This document shows positions 25,881 to 34,119 of a DNA stretch of 64,000 bases, piece by piece. Position 1 is the first letter of the stretch; every line of letters starts with the position of its first letter. The notes below the pieces were generated by a model that saw only the letters and a program-made list of their open reading frames with translations, was not told the origin of the DNA and did not search any database. Made by a program: the position numbers and the translations under genes. Source of the stretch: Verrucomicrobiia bacterium (lineage in GTDB: Bacteria > Verrucomicrobiota > Verrucomicrobiia > Limisphaerales > JADLHS01); contig JAHCLO010000007.1 of NCBI GenBank assembly GCA_026125285.1, forward strand, positions 124,001-188,000. The letters are read 5' to 3'.

Positions 25881-27167
25881 CTAGCTGACCACATGCACCT
25901 CCGGCATGGGCGAGACGAAGTTGCCGCCGCGCTTGAGGAAGTCGGACTCCCGCTTCTTGAACTCGGTCATGAAGTGCCAGGGCAGCGCCACGTAGTAATC
26001 CGGTTTCTGCTTCCGCGAATCTTCCTCCGAGATGATCGGAATGTTCGTGCCGATGGTGAGGCTGCCCCACTTCACCGGATTGCGATCCGCAATGGCGGGC
26101 AGCAGGTCGGGAGTCAGCCCGCAGTATTGCAGGATGGTGTTGCCCTTGGTGGAGGCGCCGTAGCCATGCACGAGTTTCCTCTGCTTCTTCGCTTTGGTGA
26201 GAAACGCCCGCAGGTCCTTGCGAATCTTCTCGATGTTCTTGCGGAACACCGCGTAGGGCGCGTCCGTGTCCAGCGCCAGCTCAAATTCCTGCAGGCGCAG
26301 TAACTGCACGCGGTCACGCGCCTCGTCAGTGGGGGCGACCTTGCCCTTGTGCCCGACGGCGAGGCGGAAGCTGCCGCCGTTGATGTCGTTGAGTGTCACG
26401 TCCACGACTTCAAGCTCATGTTCGGCAAACAACCGTTCCATCGGCGCGAGTGAATAGTATTCGAGATGCTCGTGGCAGATGGTGTCGAAGCTGTTCATCT
26501 TGAGCATGAGAGGCAGGTAGCTCAGTTCGAGAATCCAGATGCCGCGCTCGTGCAACACCGCCTTGATGTCGCCCACAAATTTGTGCGGGTTCTCCAGATC
26601 ATAGAACATCGCGATGGAGGTGATGACTTTGGCCTTCTCATCGGGATACACCGAGCGCAGGGCATCCGCGGAGAAAAAGTCGTTCACCACCTGCACGCCG
26701 TTCTTGCGGGCGTACTCCACGATGTTGGTGGCCGGATCAATCCCGACAATGCGCAGGCCCTGGGTGCGATAGGACTTGAGCAGCGTGCCGTCGTTGCAGC
26801 CGATGTCCACCACGAGGTCGCCCGCCTGAAGCTTGACGGTTTTTTCCGCCATCTGCGTGATGCCCGCCAGATGATCGCGCATGGTCTGGTTGACACCGGA
26901 ACGATAGAAGTAGGCGCGGTAGAGGATGCGCGGCGGCACGCTGTGGCGCAGTTGCACCAGCCCGCAGGCCTCCTGATCCTGGCCCGGATCGCAGCGCACG
27001 AGATCGAGCGGGATGCGGCGTTGCACCGGCGGTTTGCCGTCCGGTCCGGAAAACGCGCCCGCGATGTACTGGTCGCCCAGCGACACCACTGAAGTCAACG
27101 CGCGCGAGCCGCAGATGCGGCAGGTGTTGCGCGTGACCAGAATCGGCGAGAAAGACAAGGTTGCCAT
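25881..27167 (-). CDS. Class I SAM-dependent C-methyltransferase with N-terminal zinc site
   Basis: 428 aa. N-terminal zinc-binding domain (NTCRICGSRALTSVVSLGD with C-x2-C; further Cys near 60 and 69). Central Rossmann methyltransferase with VVDIGCNDGTLLKSY, and a C-terminal domain with KLVHGYGASTKGNTILQYC. This architecture (Methyltransf_13/11/14) is that of NDP-sugar C-methyltransferases such as TylC3-like enzymes. The final gene of the long minus-strand run after tatC, with 96 bases between. Confidence 0.9.
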   Translation of the reverse strand: MATLSFSPILVTRNTCRICGSRALTSVVSLGDQYIAGAFSGPDGKPPVQRRIPLDLVRCDPGQDQEACGLVQLRHSVPPRILYRAYFYRSGVNQTMRDHLAGITQMAEKTVKLQAGDLVVDIGCNDGTLLKSYRTQGLRIVGIDPATNIVEYARKNGVQVVNDFFSADALRSVYPDEKAKVITSIAMFYDLENPHKFVGDIKAVLHERGIWILELSYLPLMLKMNSFDTICHEHLEYYSLAPMERLFAEHELEVVDVTLNDINGGSFRLAVGHKGKVAPTDEARDRVQLLRLQEFELALDTDAPYAVFRKNIEKIRKDLRAFLTKAKKQRKLVHGYGASTKGNTILQYCGLTPDLLPAIADRNPVKWGSLTIGTNIPIISEEDSRKQKPDYYVALPWHFMTEFKKRESDFLKRGGNFVSPMPEVHVVS

Positions 27168-27263
27168 ACGCGGCGAGGCTAAAGCGGTTGGGCGGGCGAA
27201 ACAAACGGAAAAACCAATTGCACGACCGGCGGAAGAGGTTTCCTGCCGACCGCGCCCGCCGGA

Positions 27264-28277
27264 TCAGGCAGAAGATTCGGCCGCCTCCAAGCGACGCTCC
27301 TGACGGTGCCAATACCAGGCAACTCCAACGCTGATCTCGTAGAGGACCTGGAGCGGAAGCGCCATCAACACCATCGTGAATGGGTCCGGCGGGGTGACCA
27401 AAGCAGCGAGCACGAGGTTGCCAACGACGGCATAAGGTCGCATCCGCACGAGTTGCTGATAGTGAATCAGATCAATTTTGACCAAAACCAAAATGACCAC
27501 CGGCAACTCGAAGCCCAAACCCATGCCGAACATAAAGCGGCACATGAAAGACATGTATTCCTCCGCCCGCCACTCGTCGGCGGCAAAGCCCATCCATTGC
27601 GAAAACTGGACCGCGGCATACAAGGCAACACTGGCCATCAAGAAATAACAGAAGGCGACGCCCAGAAAGAACAAGACGGAACCAAACGCGACCGCCCGAT
27701 AGAGCACCCGTTTTTCCGTCACCTTAAGGGCGGGCAAGACGAACTGGCCGATGAAAAACAGCAAGAAAGGCGACGCCAGAATCAAACCGCCATACAGCGC
27801 CAGTTTGAGGGCCACAATGGGACCGCCAAGCGGATTGTAGTTCTTGAGCACCGGCGTGGCCGAGGGCAGTCCGCCGCCCCCAGGATCGAACTGCGCCATC
27901 AGCAGGTAATTCGTGCCAGTTGGAACGGTAACCAGCCGCAACGCTCCGCTCCGGTTGGTAAGGTCCACAGGGAATTCCAGCGCGGCGACGGGCAGCTTCC
28001 CCAGCACATTGCTGCCCAACATCAAAGGCACCTCCGCCACCTGGCTGACCGTCAATCCGGCGCGGTCCAACGGCCAAACCAGAATCGAAACCAGCCGGTT
28101 GCTGCCGAGCAAACAGACCAACATCGCCACCACGAGCGCCACTACGCACTTGATGATCATCCACCGCAGATCTTCCAAGTGCTCCAAGAAGGTCTTTACC
28201 GGCCCGCCCTCTTCGTCCTGCGACTCAGGCAGGGGGAGCGAGGCCGGGAGTTGTTCTTCCTCTGGCTGGGTCACCAT
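27264..28277 (-). CDS. tatC: Sec-independent protein translocase TatC, with enlarged periplasmic loop
   Basis: 337 aa against ~250 in E. coli. FLEHLEDLRWMI near residue 30 is the conserved cytoplasmic N-terminal motif; six transmembrane helices follow; TPPDPFTMVLMALPLQVLYE near 300 is the conserved TM5-TM6 segment. The first periplasmic region (about residues 65-150) is expanded by ~80 residues with Gly/Pro-rich sequence. TatC recognises twin-arginine signals; candidates in this window are the metallophosphatase (18827) and the TIM-barrel protein (40507). Confidence 0.93.
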   Translation of the reverse strand: MVTQPEEEQLPASLPLPESQDEEGGPVKTFLEHLEDLRWMIIKCVVALVVAMLVCLLGSNRLVSILVWPLDRAGLTVSQVAEVPLMLGSNVLGKLPVAALEFPVDLTNRSGALRLVTVPTGTNYLLMAQFDPGGGGLPSATPVLKNYNPLGGPIVALKLALYGGLILASPFLLFFIGQFVLPALKVTEKRVLYRAVAFGSVLFFLGVAFCYFLMASVALYAAVQFSQWMGFAADEWRAEEYMSFMCRFMFGMGLGFELPVVILVLVKIDLIHYQQLVRMRPYAVVGNLVLAALVTPPDPFTMVLMALPLQVLYEISVGVAWYWHRQERRLEAAESSA

Positions 28278-28301
28278 GTCCCCGGGGCGTAGGCGATCGG
28301 C

Positions 28302-28565
28302 TTAGGCTTTGGTGTCGGAAGAAGAAGCTACAGTTTCAGTTTTGGCGGCAGGCTTGGCAGGTTTGGTGGGTCTGACCGGTTCTTCTTCCATGGCCCGCTC
28401 CACTTCGTCCTGGACCTCGCGGCTGGCTTTCTTGAATTCCTTGATGCCGTGGCCCAGCCCTTTCATCAGTTCGGGCACTTTGCGTGCGCCGAACAGCACC
28501 AACACCACCACCACTATGCCCGCAATTTCCCACCCCCCTAACATTCCCAAAACAATCGTATTCAT
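28302..28565 (-). CDS. tatA: Twin-arginine translocase subunit TatA
   Basis: 87 aa from ATG 28565. A single N-terminal membrane helix ([20 protein letters not shown]), the hinge [20 protein letters not shown] and an amphipathic helix, then an Ala/Lys/Pro tail. Forms the pore with TatC, encoded 25 bases downstream. Confidence 0.93.
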   Translation of the reverse strand: MNTIVLGMLGGWEIAGIVVVVLVLFGARKVPELMKGLGHGIKEFKKASREVQDEVERAMEEEPVRPTKPAKPAAKTETVASSSDTKA

Positions 28566-28649
28566 ATTATTTTCCAATCCGAGCTTAAGCTAAACGGGGC
28601 CATTCCCGGAGTAAAGCGCAAACACCTTTGATGATTCTGGCAGCTATGT

Positions 28650-29246
28650 TTACTTGGGGCGCAACACCACGAACTCGCCCCGGCGGTTCTTCGCGTAAGC
28701 CGCCTCGGTCTGACGCGGGTCGGCCGGTCGGTCCTCACCATAGCTGCGAGTATGCACACGGTCGCCATTTACTCCCAACTGAAGCACCAACATTTCACGC
28801 ACGGCCAGCGCACGGCGCTCGCCCAGGGCGCGATTGTATTCCTCGGTGCCGCGCTCGTCACAATGTCCTTCCACCAACAGCGCAACCCCCGGCGTGCCTT
28901 GCAGGTAGGCGGCCACGGCCTCCACACGCGGACGTTCACTGCCTTTGACCACTGAACTGTCGAACTCGAAGTAAACGGTCTGGGCCGCCAGCGGCGCCCG
29001 ATCAAAATCAAAGATTTCCTCCAAGGGACGACCGTCAGTAGTCGGCAAGGGCACTACTCCGTCCGGATAGACCGGCTGGGTCACCGACGGAACGGGCGGC
29101 AGAGGGGTCAGTTGGCCTTCGCCGGGCTTCCCCGTTCGTTGTCCTTTCAGATCAACCAGACCCACGGGACTCTTGCGACAACCGGTCGCGGCCATGGTCA
29201 GTGCGAGGGCAAAAACCAGCACATAGGTGAACTTTATCGCTTTCAT
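28650..29246 (-). CDS. pal: Peptidoglycan-associated lipoprotein Pal
   Basis: 198 aa from ATG 29246. Lipoprotein signal ending in AATGC (Cys23). Its OmpA-like domain includes TVYFEFDSSVVKGSERPRVE, then LLVEGHCDERGTEEYNRALG and RRALAVREML, the peptidoglycan-binding core. Outer-membrane anchor of the Tol-Pal system, co-directional with tolB upstream and tatA downstream. Confidence 0.95.
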   Translation of the reverse strand: MKAIKFTYVLVFALALTMAATGCRKSPVGLVDLKGQRTGKPGEGQLTPLPPVPSVTQPVYPDGVVPLPTTDGRPLEEIFDFDRAPLAAQTVYFEFDSSVVKGSERPRVEAVAAYLQGTPGVALLVEGHCDERGTEEYNRALGERRALAVREMLVLQLGVNGDRVHTRSYGEDRPADPRQTEAAYAKNRRGEFVVLRPK

Positions 29247-29268
29247 GTTATCTCTCGTTTGGGAAGGG

Positions 29269-30435
29269 CTATCTGGCCCAACTGGGTTGTGAACTACTTC
29301 CCGAAATTCGGGAAACATCCTTGTATTGTTTGGTAGGCACGTCAAGCAAAGACAGGCGTCGGCTGCCGCCACTGCGCCGCGCATAAACCACGGTCCGCGA
29401 ATTCGGCGCCCACGAAGGGTCTTCGCCGCTGACCAGGATCCGCGCCTCGCCGCCCTGGGCGGGGACGACGCAGATTTCAAAGTCGCGCGCCTGCCGCGTG
29501 AACACGATCCACCGGCCATCCGGTGACCAGTCCGGTTCGGTGGGACTCGAAACACCCGCGGTGTTGATGCGTTGCATCGGGCCGCCCGCCGCCGGCACCT
29601 TGAACAGCGAGCGGCGACCTTCCAACCTGGCGGCAAAACAAATCCATTGTCCGTCGGGCGACCAACATGGAGATGACTCATCCTCACGCGATTTGGTCAG
29701 CCGGCGCAGATTTGTTCCATCACTGTTTGCCACGTAAAGGTCGGTAGCGCCGTCTTTGCTCAGAATCATCGCCACGCGGCTGCCATCGGGGGAAACGGCC
29801 GGGCTGATGTTCGATCCGGGATAATCGGCGAAGACTCTGCGCTGCCGCGCTGCCACGTCGTGATAGTAAATATGCGGGCTGCCCCTCATGTAAGACGTGT
29901 AATAGAGCGCCAATCGGCCGGGCACCCAGGCAGGAGCGGCGACCAGGGCGTTGTCCTGCGTGATGGCCTGCGCGCTGTGACCGTCGAAGTCCGCCACGTA
30001 AATCTCGGCGTTCGCGCCGGTGTCCACCTTGTAAGCGATGCGGGTCTGCCCGATGCCCTTGCGTTCGATGGACTGAAGGAAATCATCCACGAACGCATGC
30101 GCCTGTCGGCGCAGAGTCGCGCCGCTGTAGCTCTTGTTGAGTTTGGTGGCATTGTTGAAGCGGTCGGTGACGCGGCCCGTCAGGTTGCCGTCATTGCTGC
30201 CGCTGATCAGGAATTGGGCGGCCTCGGCATTGGTGAAATTGAACCCCTGCACATAGAGGTCGAAACGGATGACTTCCGCCGCCTCGCCCGAGAAGCCGGT
30301 GAGTGAAACCCAGATGGGCTTCTCCTCGCCGGGCCGGGTGGTCTTGGTGATGTCTATCTGGCCGTGGGTTAAACCGGCGAAGACCAACACGCTGGCAACA
30401 ACCAATAATTGATTCAATCCTGTGAGTCGTTTCAT
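29269..30435 (-). CDS. tolB: Tol-Pal system protein TolB
   Basis: 388 aa. Signal peptide MKRLTGLNQLLVVASVLVFA; N-terminal TolB domain; then a WD40-like beta-propeller with repeats such as NISPAVSPDGSRVAMILSKD and SSPCWSPDGQWICFAARLEG. Periplasmic partner of Pal and TolA. Start overlaps the upstream TolA-like gene by four bases. Confidence 0.95.
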   Translation of the reverse strand: MKRLTGLNQLLVVASVLVFAGLTHGQIDITKTTRPGEEKPIWVSLTGFSGEAAEVIRFDLYVQGFNFTNAEAAQFLISGSNDGNLTGRVTDRFNNATKLNKSYSGATLRRQAHAFVDDFLQSIERKGIGQTRIAYKVDTGANAEIYVADFDGHSAQAITQDNALVAAPAWVPGRLALYYTSYMRGSPHIYYHDVAARQRRVFADYPGSNISPAVSPDGSRVAMILSKDGATDLYVANSDGTNLRRLTKSREDESSPCWSPDGQWICFAARLEGRRSLFKVPAAGGPMQRINTAGVSSPTEPDWSPDGRWIVFTRQARDFEICVVPAQGGEARILVSGEDPSWAPNSRTVVYARRSGGSRRLSLLDVPTKQYKDVSRISGSSSQPSWAR

Positions 30436-31238
30436 CCGAGTAATCGTTTGGCTTTGACGTTGAATTTGATGGTAACGGTGCGTTGGTTTTCCTTGGCCCC
30501 CGCCGGGAGCGGCACCGCAACGCGCACGCGGTCCAGCGTGGCCTGCACCGAGCGGTCAGCCAAGGCGTTGCCCGAAGACTTAATGAGGCGCGCTTCAACC
30601 ACCGTGCCATCCCGCGCAATGGTCACGCTGGCGGTCGCGGTGGCTTCGTCGTCTGTTACGCCGTCCGGCACAATCCACGCATCGGAGTAGATGGTTTTTA
30701 CCGCTTGGAGGAAATTAGCGTAGGGGATTCCGCCGCCACCCGGCCCGGGCAGTTCGATTTCCGTGCTGGAGGAGAGATTCCGGCGCAGCGTGTTCAAGGA
30801 GGCAGTCAGTTGCTCTTTGTGCTGCGCATCCTCGCGGGTGGGAGGCGGCTGCTTCGGGGTCGCCTTGGTGTCCGTTGGTCGGGTAACCGGCGTCAGACTG
30901 ATCTTGGGGGGCGACTTCTTGGGCGCGGGCGCCGGCTCTCTGGTTGTAACCTTGGGCGGTTCGGGCACGGGCTCCGGTTTGGGCGGTTGCGGTTGGGGCC
31001 TGGGAGGGGCGGGCTGCGGGTGGCGTGGCTGCACCTGCGCCGGAGGTGGTGCGGCCTTGGGACTGCCGCCCCCCGACACTTGCTCATCCGTGGTAATCAC
31101 CGGGATGAACTCAAGCAGGGGCAGATCGTCCACCGGATCCTTTGGAGACAGGAACGCCGGCCCCACCACCAGAATCACCACCAGCAACAGGTGAAACCCC
31201 GAAGCCGCGACCAGGCATTTCTTTTGCAGACGATTCAT
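30432..31238 (-). CDS. tolA: TolA/TonB-like energy transducer
   Basis: 268 aa from ATG 31238. One N-terminal membrane helix (LVAASGFHLLLVVILVVGPA), a long Pro-rich linker (residues ~60-150), and a C-terminal domain with YANFLQAVKTIYSDAWIVPD and VTIARDGTVVEARLIKSSGN, a TonB/TolA C-terminal fold. Position between tolR and tolB argues for TolA. Overlaps both neighbours by four bases. Confidence 0.88.
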   Translation of the reverse strand: MNRLQKKCLVAASGFHLLLVVILVVGPAFLSPKDPVDDLPLLEFIPVITTDEQVSGGGSPKAAPPPAQVQPRHPQPAPPRPQPQPPKPEPVPEPPKVTTREPAPAPKKSPPKISLTPVTRPTDTKATPKQPPPTREDAQHKEQLTASLNTLRRNLSSSTEIELPGPGGGGIPYANFLQAVKTIYSDAWIVPDGVTDDEATATASVTIARDGTVVEARLIKSSGNALADRSVQATLDRVRVAVPLPAGAKENQRTVTIKFNVKAKRLLG

Positions 31239-31648
31239 GGCCGGGCCTTTGGTTCGGAACGGAGGTTGATCGGAATGCCGACGGTGGCGCACAGGTCCTG
31301 TAATTGAAAGACGAGTTCCCAGGGCGTGGTCTTGTCCGCGCGCAGCAATACGATCAGGTTGGGGTTGATTTGAATATCCCGCCGCAGTTCCGCTTCAATC
31401 TGGGCAAACGTCATCCGCCGGCCGTGCATCGAGTAAAATCCCTGCGCGATTTCCACCGTGCGCTTGTCCTCGTTCCGAATCGTGCGATCCGGGCTGCCAC
31501 CCTTTGGGAGCTTGATTTCCCGGCCCTGCTCCAGCAACGGCGTCGTGATGACGAAGATGATCAACAACACGAACGCCAGATCGAGCAGCGGCGTGATGTT
31601 GATCTCGCTTAACGTCACCAGATGACTGCGTTGTGAGAAACGTCGCAT
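31235..31648 (-). CDS. tolR: TolR/ExbD proton-channel subunit
   Basis: 137 aa. SEINITPLLDLAFVLLIIFV contains the single membrane helix with the conserved Asp (PLLDLAFV) that couples proton flow. A periplasmic ExbD/TolR domain follows. Forms the motor with the TolQ subunit at 31725. Confidence 0.94.
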   Translation of the reverse strand: MRRFSQRSHLVTLSEINITPLLDLAFVLLIIFVITTPLLEQGREIKLPKGGSPDRTIRNEDKRTVEIAQGFYSMHGRRMTFAQIEAELRRDIQINPNLIVLLRADKTTPWELVFQLQDLCATVGIPINLRSEPKARP

Positions 31649-31724
31649 CGCTTCAGTCTGTCAGATTCCCGTTTCGCGCGACGGTTCAGGATACGCCAGA
31701 ACCAGGACGCGGGAAGCGGAAGCG

Positions 31725-32450
31725 TTATTCTTCTTCCAGGTATTCCGTTTCAATTTTGGAAACCAACTCCTGCGCAAAGTTGTCCAGTTCCACGGTGCGC
31801 ACGCGCAGGTTATGCACCAGCCAATTGTACCCGAACATCGAGGGGATCGCGACCAGCAACCCGGCCACCGTCGTAACGAGCGCAGCCGCCACGCCCGGGG
31901 CCATCGCCGCCATGGTGGCGCTGCCAGCCTGGGCCACACCGCTGAACGTGCTCATCACGCCCCATACCGTGCCCAACAATCCGAGGAACGGCGCACCGCT
32001 CACCGCAATCGCCAGCAGGATCAGCCCGGATTCCAGCTTCAACGATTCCTGCGCCACGGTGTTTTCCAACGTGCGCTTCACATGTTCCATGGCTTTGAGG
32101 GAAACATTCTTCCGCCGCGCCTCGCCGGCCGCGCCCTTCAGCCGCGCGTCCAACTCCTGACTGCCGGCCTGATACACCATGAACAACGGACAACCCTCCG
32201 CCTGGATGCGGCGGTCAAACATATTGAGCACGTGCGGCTGATTCTTGAACTCGCTCGTGAAAAACTGGTTGAGCCGTTTCGCGCGCCGCATCTGGATGGC
32301 TTTCGAGGTCATCACGGACCACGCGAGGATCGAGAAGAGGAGCAAAAGGATGATGATGACCTTCGCCTCGGGCGTGGCCTTTTCCCAGATATAGAGGAGT
32401 TCCGCCTTATTCGAAGCGGTCCCCACGACAGCAAAACAGAGTTCGTTCAT
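31725..32450 (-). CDS. tolQ: TolQ/ExbB proton-channel subunit
   Basis: 241 aa. Three membrane helices: one near residues 30-50 and two after ESGLILLAIAVSGAPFLGLL, with GTVWGVMSTFSGVAQAGSAT in the MotA/TolQ/ExbB signature. First gene of the tolQRAB-pal-tatA-tatC run. The promoter should lie in 32451-32713. Confidence 0.94.
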   Translation of the reverse strand: MNELCFAVVGTASNKAELLYIWEKATPEAKVIIILLLLFSILAWSVMTSKAIQMRRAKRLNQFFTSEFKNQPHVLNMFDRRIQAEGCPLFMVYQAGSQELDARLKGAAGEARRKNVSLKAMEHVKRTLENTVAQESLKLESGLILLAIAVSGAPFLGLLGTVWGVMSTFSGVAQAGSATMAAMAPGVAAALVTTVAGLLVAIPSMFGYNWLVHNLRVRTVELDNFAQELVSKIETEYLEEE

Positions 32451-32713
32451 GAACGCCGACTACCTAACTTGGTCGTGAGGAACCGATGTATCGCCCAAGC
32501 AGCTATTGGTCGAGCACTTTGTTGGACGCAGTATGGACCCGCGCGTTCAGAAAAAGCAAAAACTTTTTATTCACAATTGGCATTTTCCCCGGTGGCGGGC
32601 CGAACGCCCATCCAAAGGTCGAAACGAAACTTTCGATTCTCTGGCGGCCCGGGCTGCCATTACACCCGGAAACCCGCTTTACATCCACTGCGAACCGGTG
32701 AAATCTTCCACCC

Positions 32714-33934
32714 ATGAAAAGGCCGCTCCTGTTGATCGCCAGTCTGCTCCTGTGCGCGAATCTGGCCGCTGCGGACACCGCCATTCCGTCGCCCGCAGGT
32801 CTGACCTCGCCAACCACTGGCAGTGAAACCAAAACGACGAACACGGTGAGCACCGTACCCGGCGTGGAACTGGCCCACGCGCTTTCCACCGTCACCGGTG
32901 TCGCCATCTCGCCGTTGCTGGGAGTGGGGGCCGTAGGCGCGTGGAAGTATTACCGGACGGAGCCGCAAAAGCGCGCCACGCTGCCGTGGTACGCGCGGCC
33001 CGCCTTCTGGCTGCCGTCCCTGGTGCTGGTCGGATTGGTGGCCACCAAGGACATTCTTGGCGCCGGCGCACCCACCGCACTGAAGAAACCGTTCGATCTC
33101 GCGGAAGCCGTGGAGAACAAGATCAGCGGTTTGCTGGTGGCGGGTTTGTTTGTGCCGTTGGTCATCACCATCATGCGCGAAACCGGCGCGGACGAAGCCA
33201 CGTTGAACGCCGCGGGACTCGGCGCCATTGACGCCGGCTGGCTTTACAGTCTGCTCCTGGTACCGGCGGCGCTCGTGGTGTTCTTCATTGTCTGGCTCGT
33301 CGGCAACGCGATCAACGTCCTCATCGTCCTCAGCCCATTCACCACGGTGGACACCGCGCTCAAGTTCGCACGACTCGGCGTGCTGGCCACGGTACCGTTG
33401 ACGGCGTTTATCAACCCCTGGTTCGGCGCCGTGTGGGCAGCCCTCATCATAATTGTCTCCTGGTTCATCGCGGGTTGGTCGTTCCGCCTGACGCATTTCG
33501 GCGCGGCCCTCCTGTGGGACCACCTCACCCTGCGGCGAAATCGTTTCACCCCGGACCCCGTAGCGAACAAAATGTTCCTCTCCCGCCGGCTGAACGAAGT
33601 CCCGGTGCGCACCTATGGCAAACTCACCCGCAACGCGGACGGCAAACTCGTACTCCGGTATCGTCCCTGGCTCGTGCTGCCCACGCGCACCCTCGAACTG
33701 CCGACAGGCCGCTACGAAGCCGGCTGCGGTCTGCTCTACTGCGAAATCCTGCGCGTGGAAGCTGATGAAGCGAAGAGCGTGTTGTTGCTGCCGCCGCGAT
33801 ATCGCGGTCATGAAGCGGAACTGGTGAAAATCCACGGGCTGGACGGCACCCGCGAAGTCGGCTTGCGCGCCGCATGGAAGTGGCTCAAGGAATGGTGCGG
33901 CTTCCGGACACAACCGCAGGTGGCAGCGGCGTAG
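32714..33934 (+). CDS. Hypothetical multi-pass membrane protein
   Basis: 406 aa with signal peptide MKRPLLLIASLLLCANLAAA, then a Thr-rich segment and about five membrane helices (for example LLGVGAVGAWKYY, VLVGLVATKDILGAG, GLLVAGLFVPLVITI, LLLVPAALVVFFIVWLVGNA). A soluble C-terminal domain has TYGKLTRNADGKLVLRYRPW. I do not recognise a family. It is divergent from the Tol-Pal operon. Both it and the subtilase end converge around 33935-34119, where I see no clear terminator. Confidence 0.75.
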   Translation: MKRPLLLIASLLLCANLAAADTAIPSPAGLTSPTTGSETKTTNTVSTVPGVELAHALSTVTGVAISPLLGVGAVGAWKYYRTEPQKRATLPWYARPAFWLPSLVLVGLVATKDILGAGAPTALKKPFDLAEAVENKISGLLVAGLFVPLVITIMRETGADEATLNAAGLGAIDAGWLYSLLLVPAALVVFFIVWLVGNAINVLIVLSPFTTVDTALKFARLGVLATVPLTAFINPWFGAVWAALIIIVSWFIAGWSFRLTHFGAALLWDHLTLRRNRFTPDPVANKMFLSRRLNEVPVRTYGKLTRNADGKLVLRYRPWLVLPTRTLELPTGRYEAGCGLLYCEILRVEADEAKSVLLLPPRYRGHEAELVKIHGLDGTREVGLRAAWKWLKEWCGFRTQPQVAAA

Positions 33935-34119
33935 AGCGTGAGGCGACACACCGCTTTCTGCACAGCACCAGTGAGCAGTTGTTTGCGCCTTTTCTCTCTT
34001 GGACCGCCATGCGCTCTTGAAAGCCTGTCGGATCCATGCCTCAGTGGGAGCAATCGAAGAACGCCAGAATCGCCGCCATTCTCAATCGCGCCAGGAAACG
34101 TGCGAAAGCAGTCTTTGGA

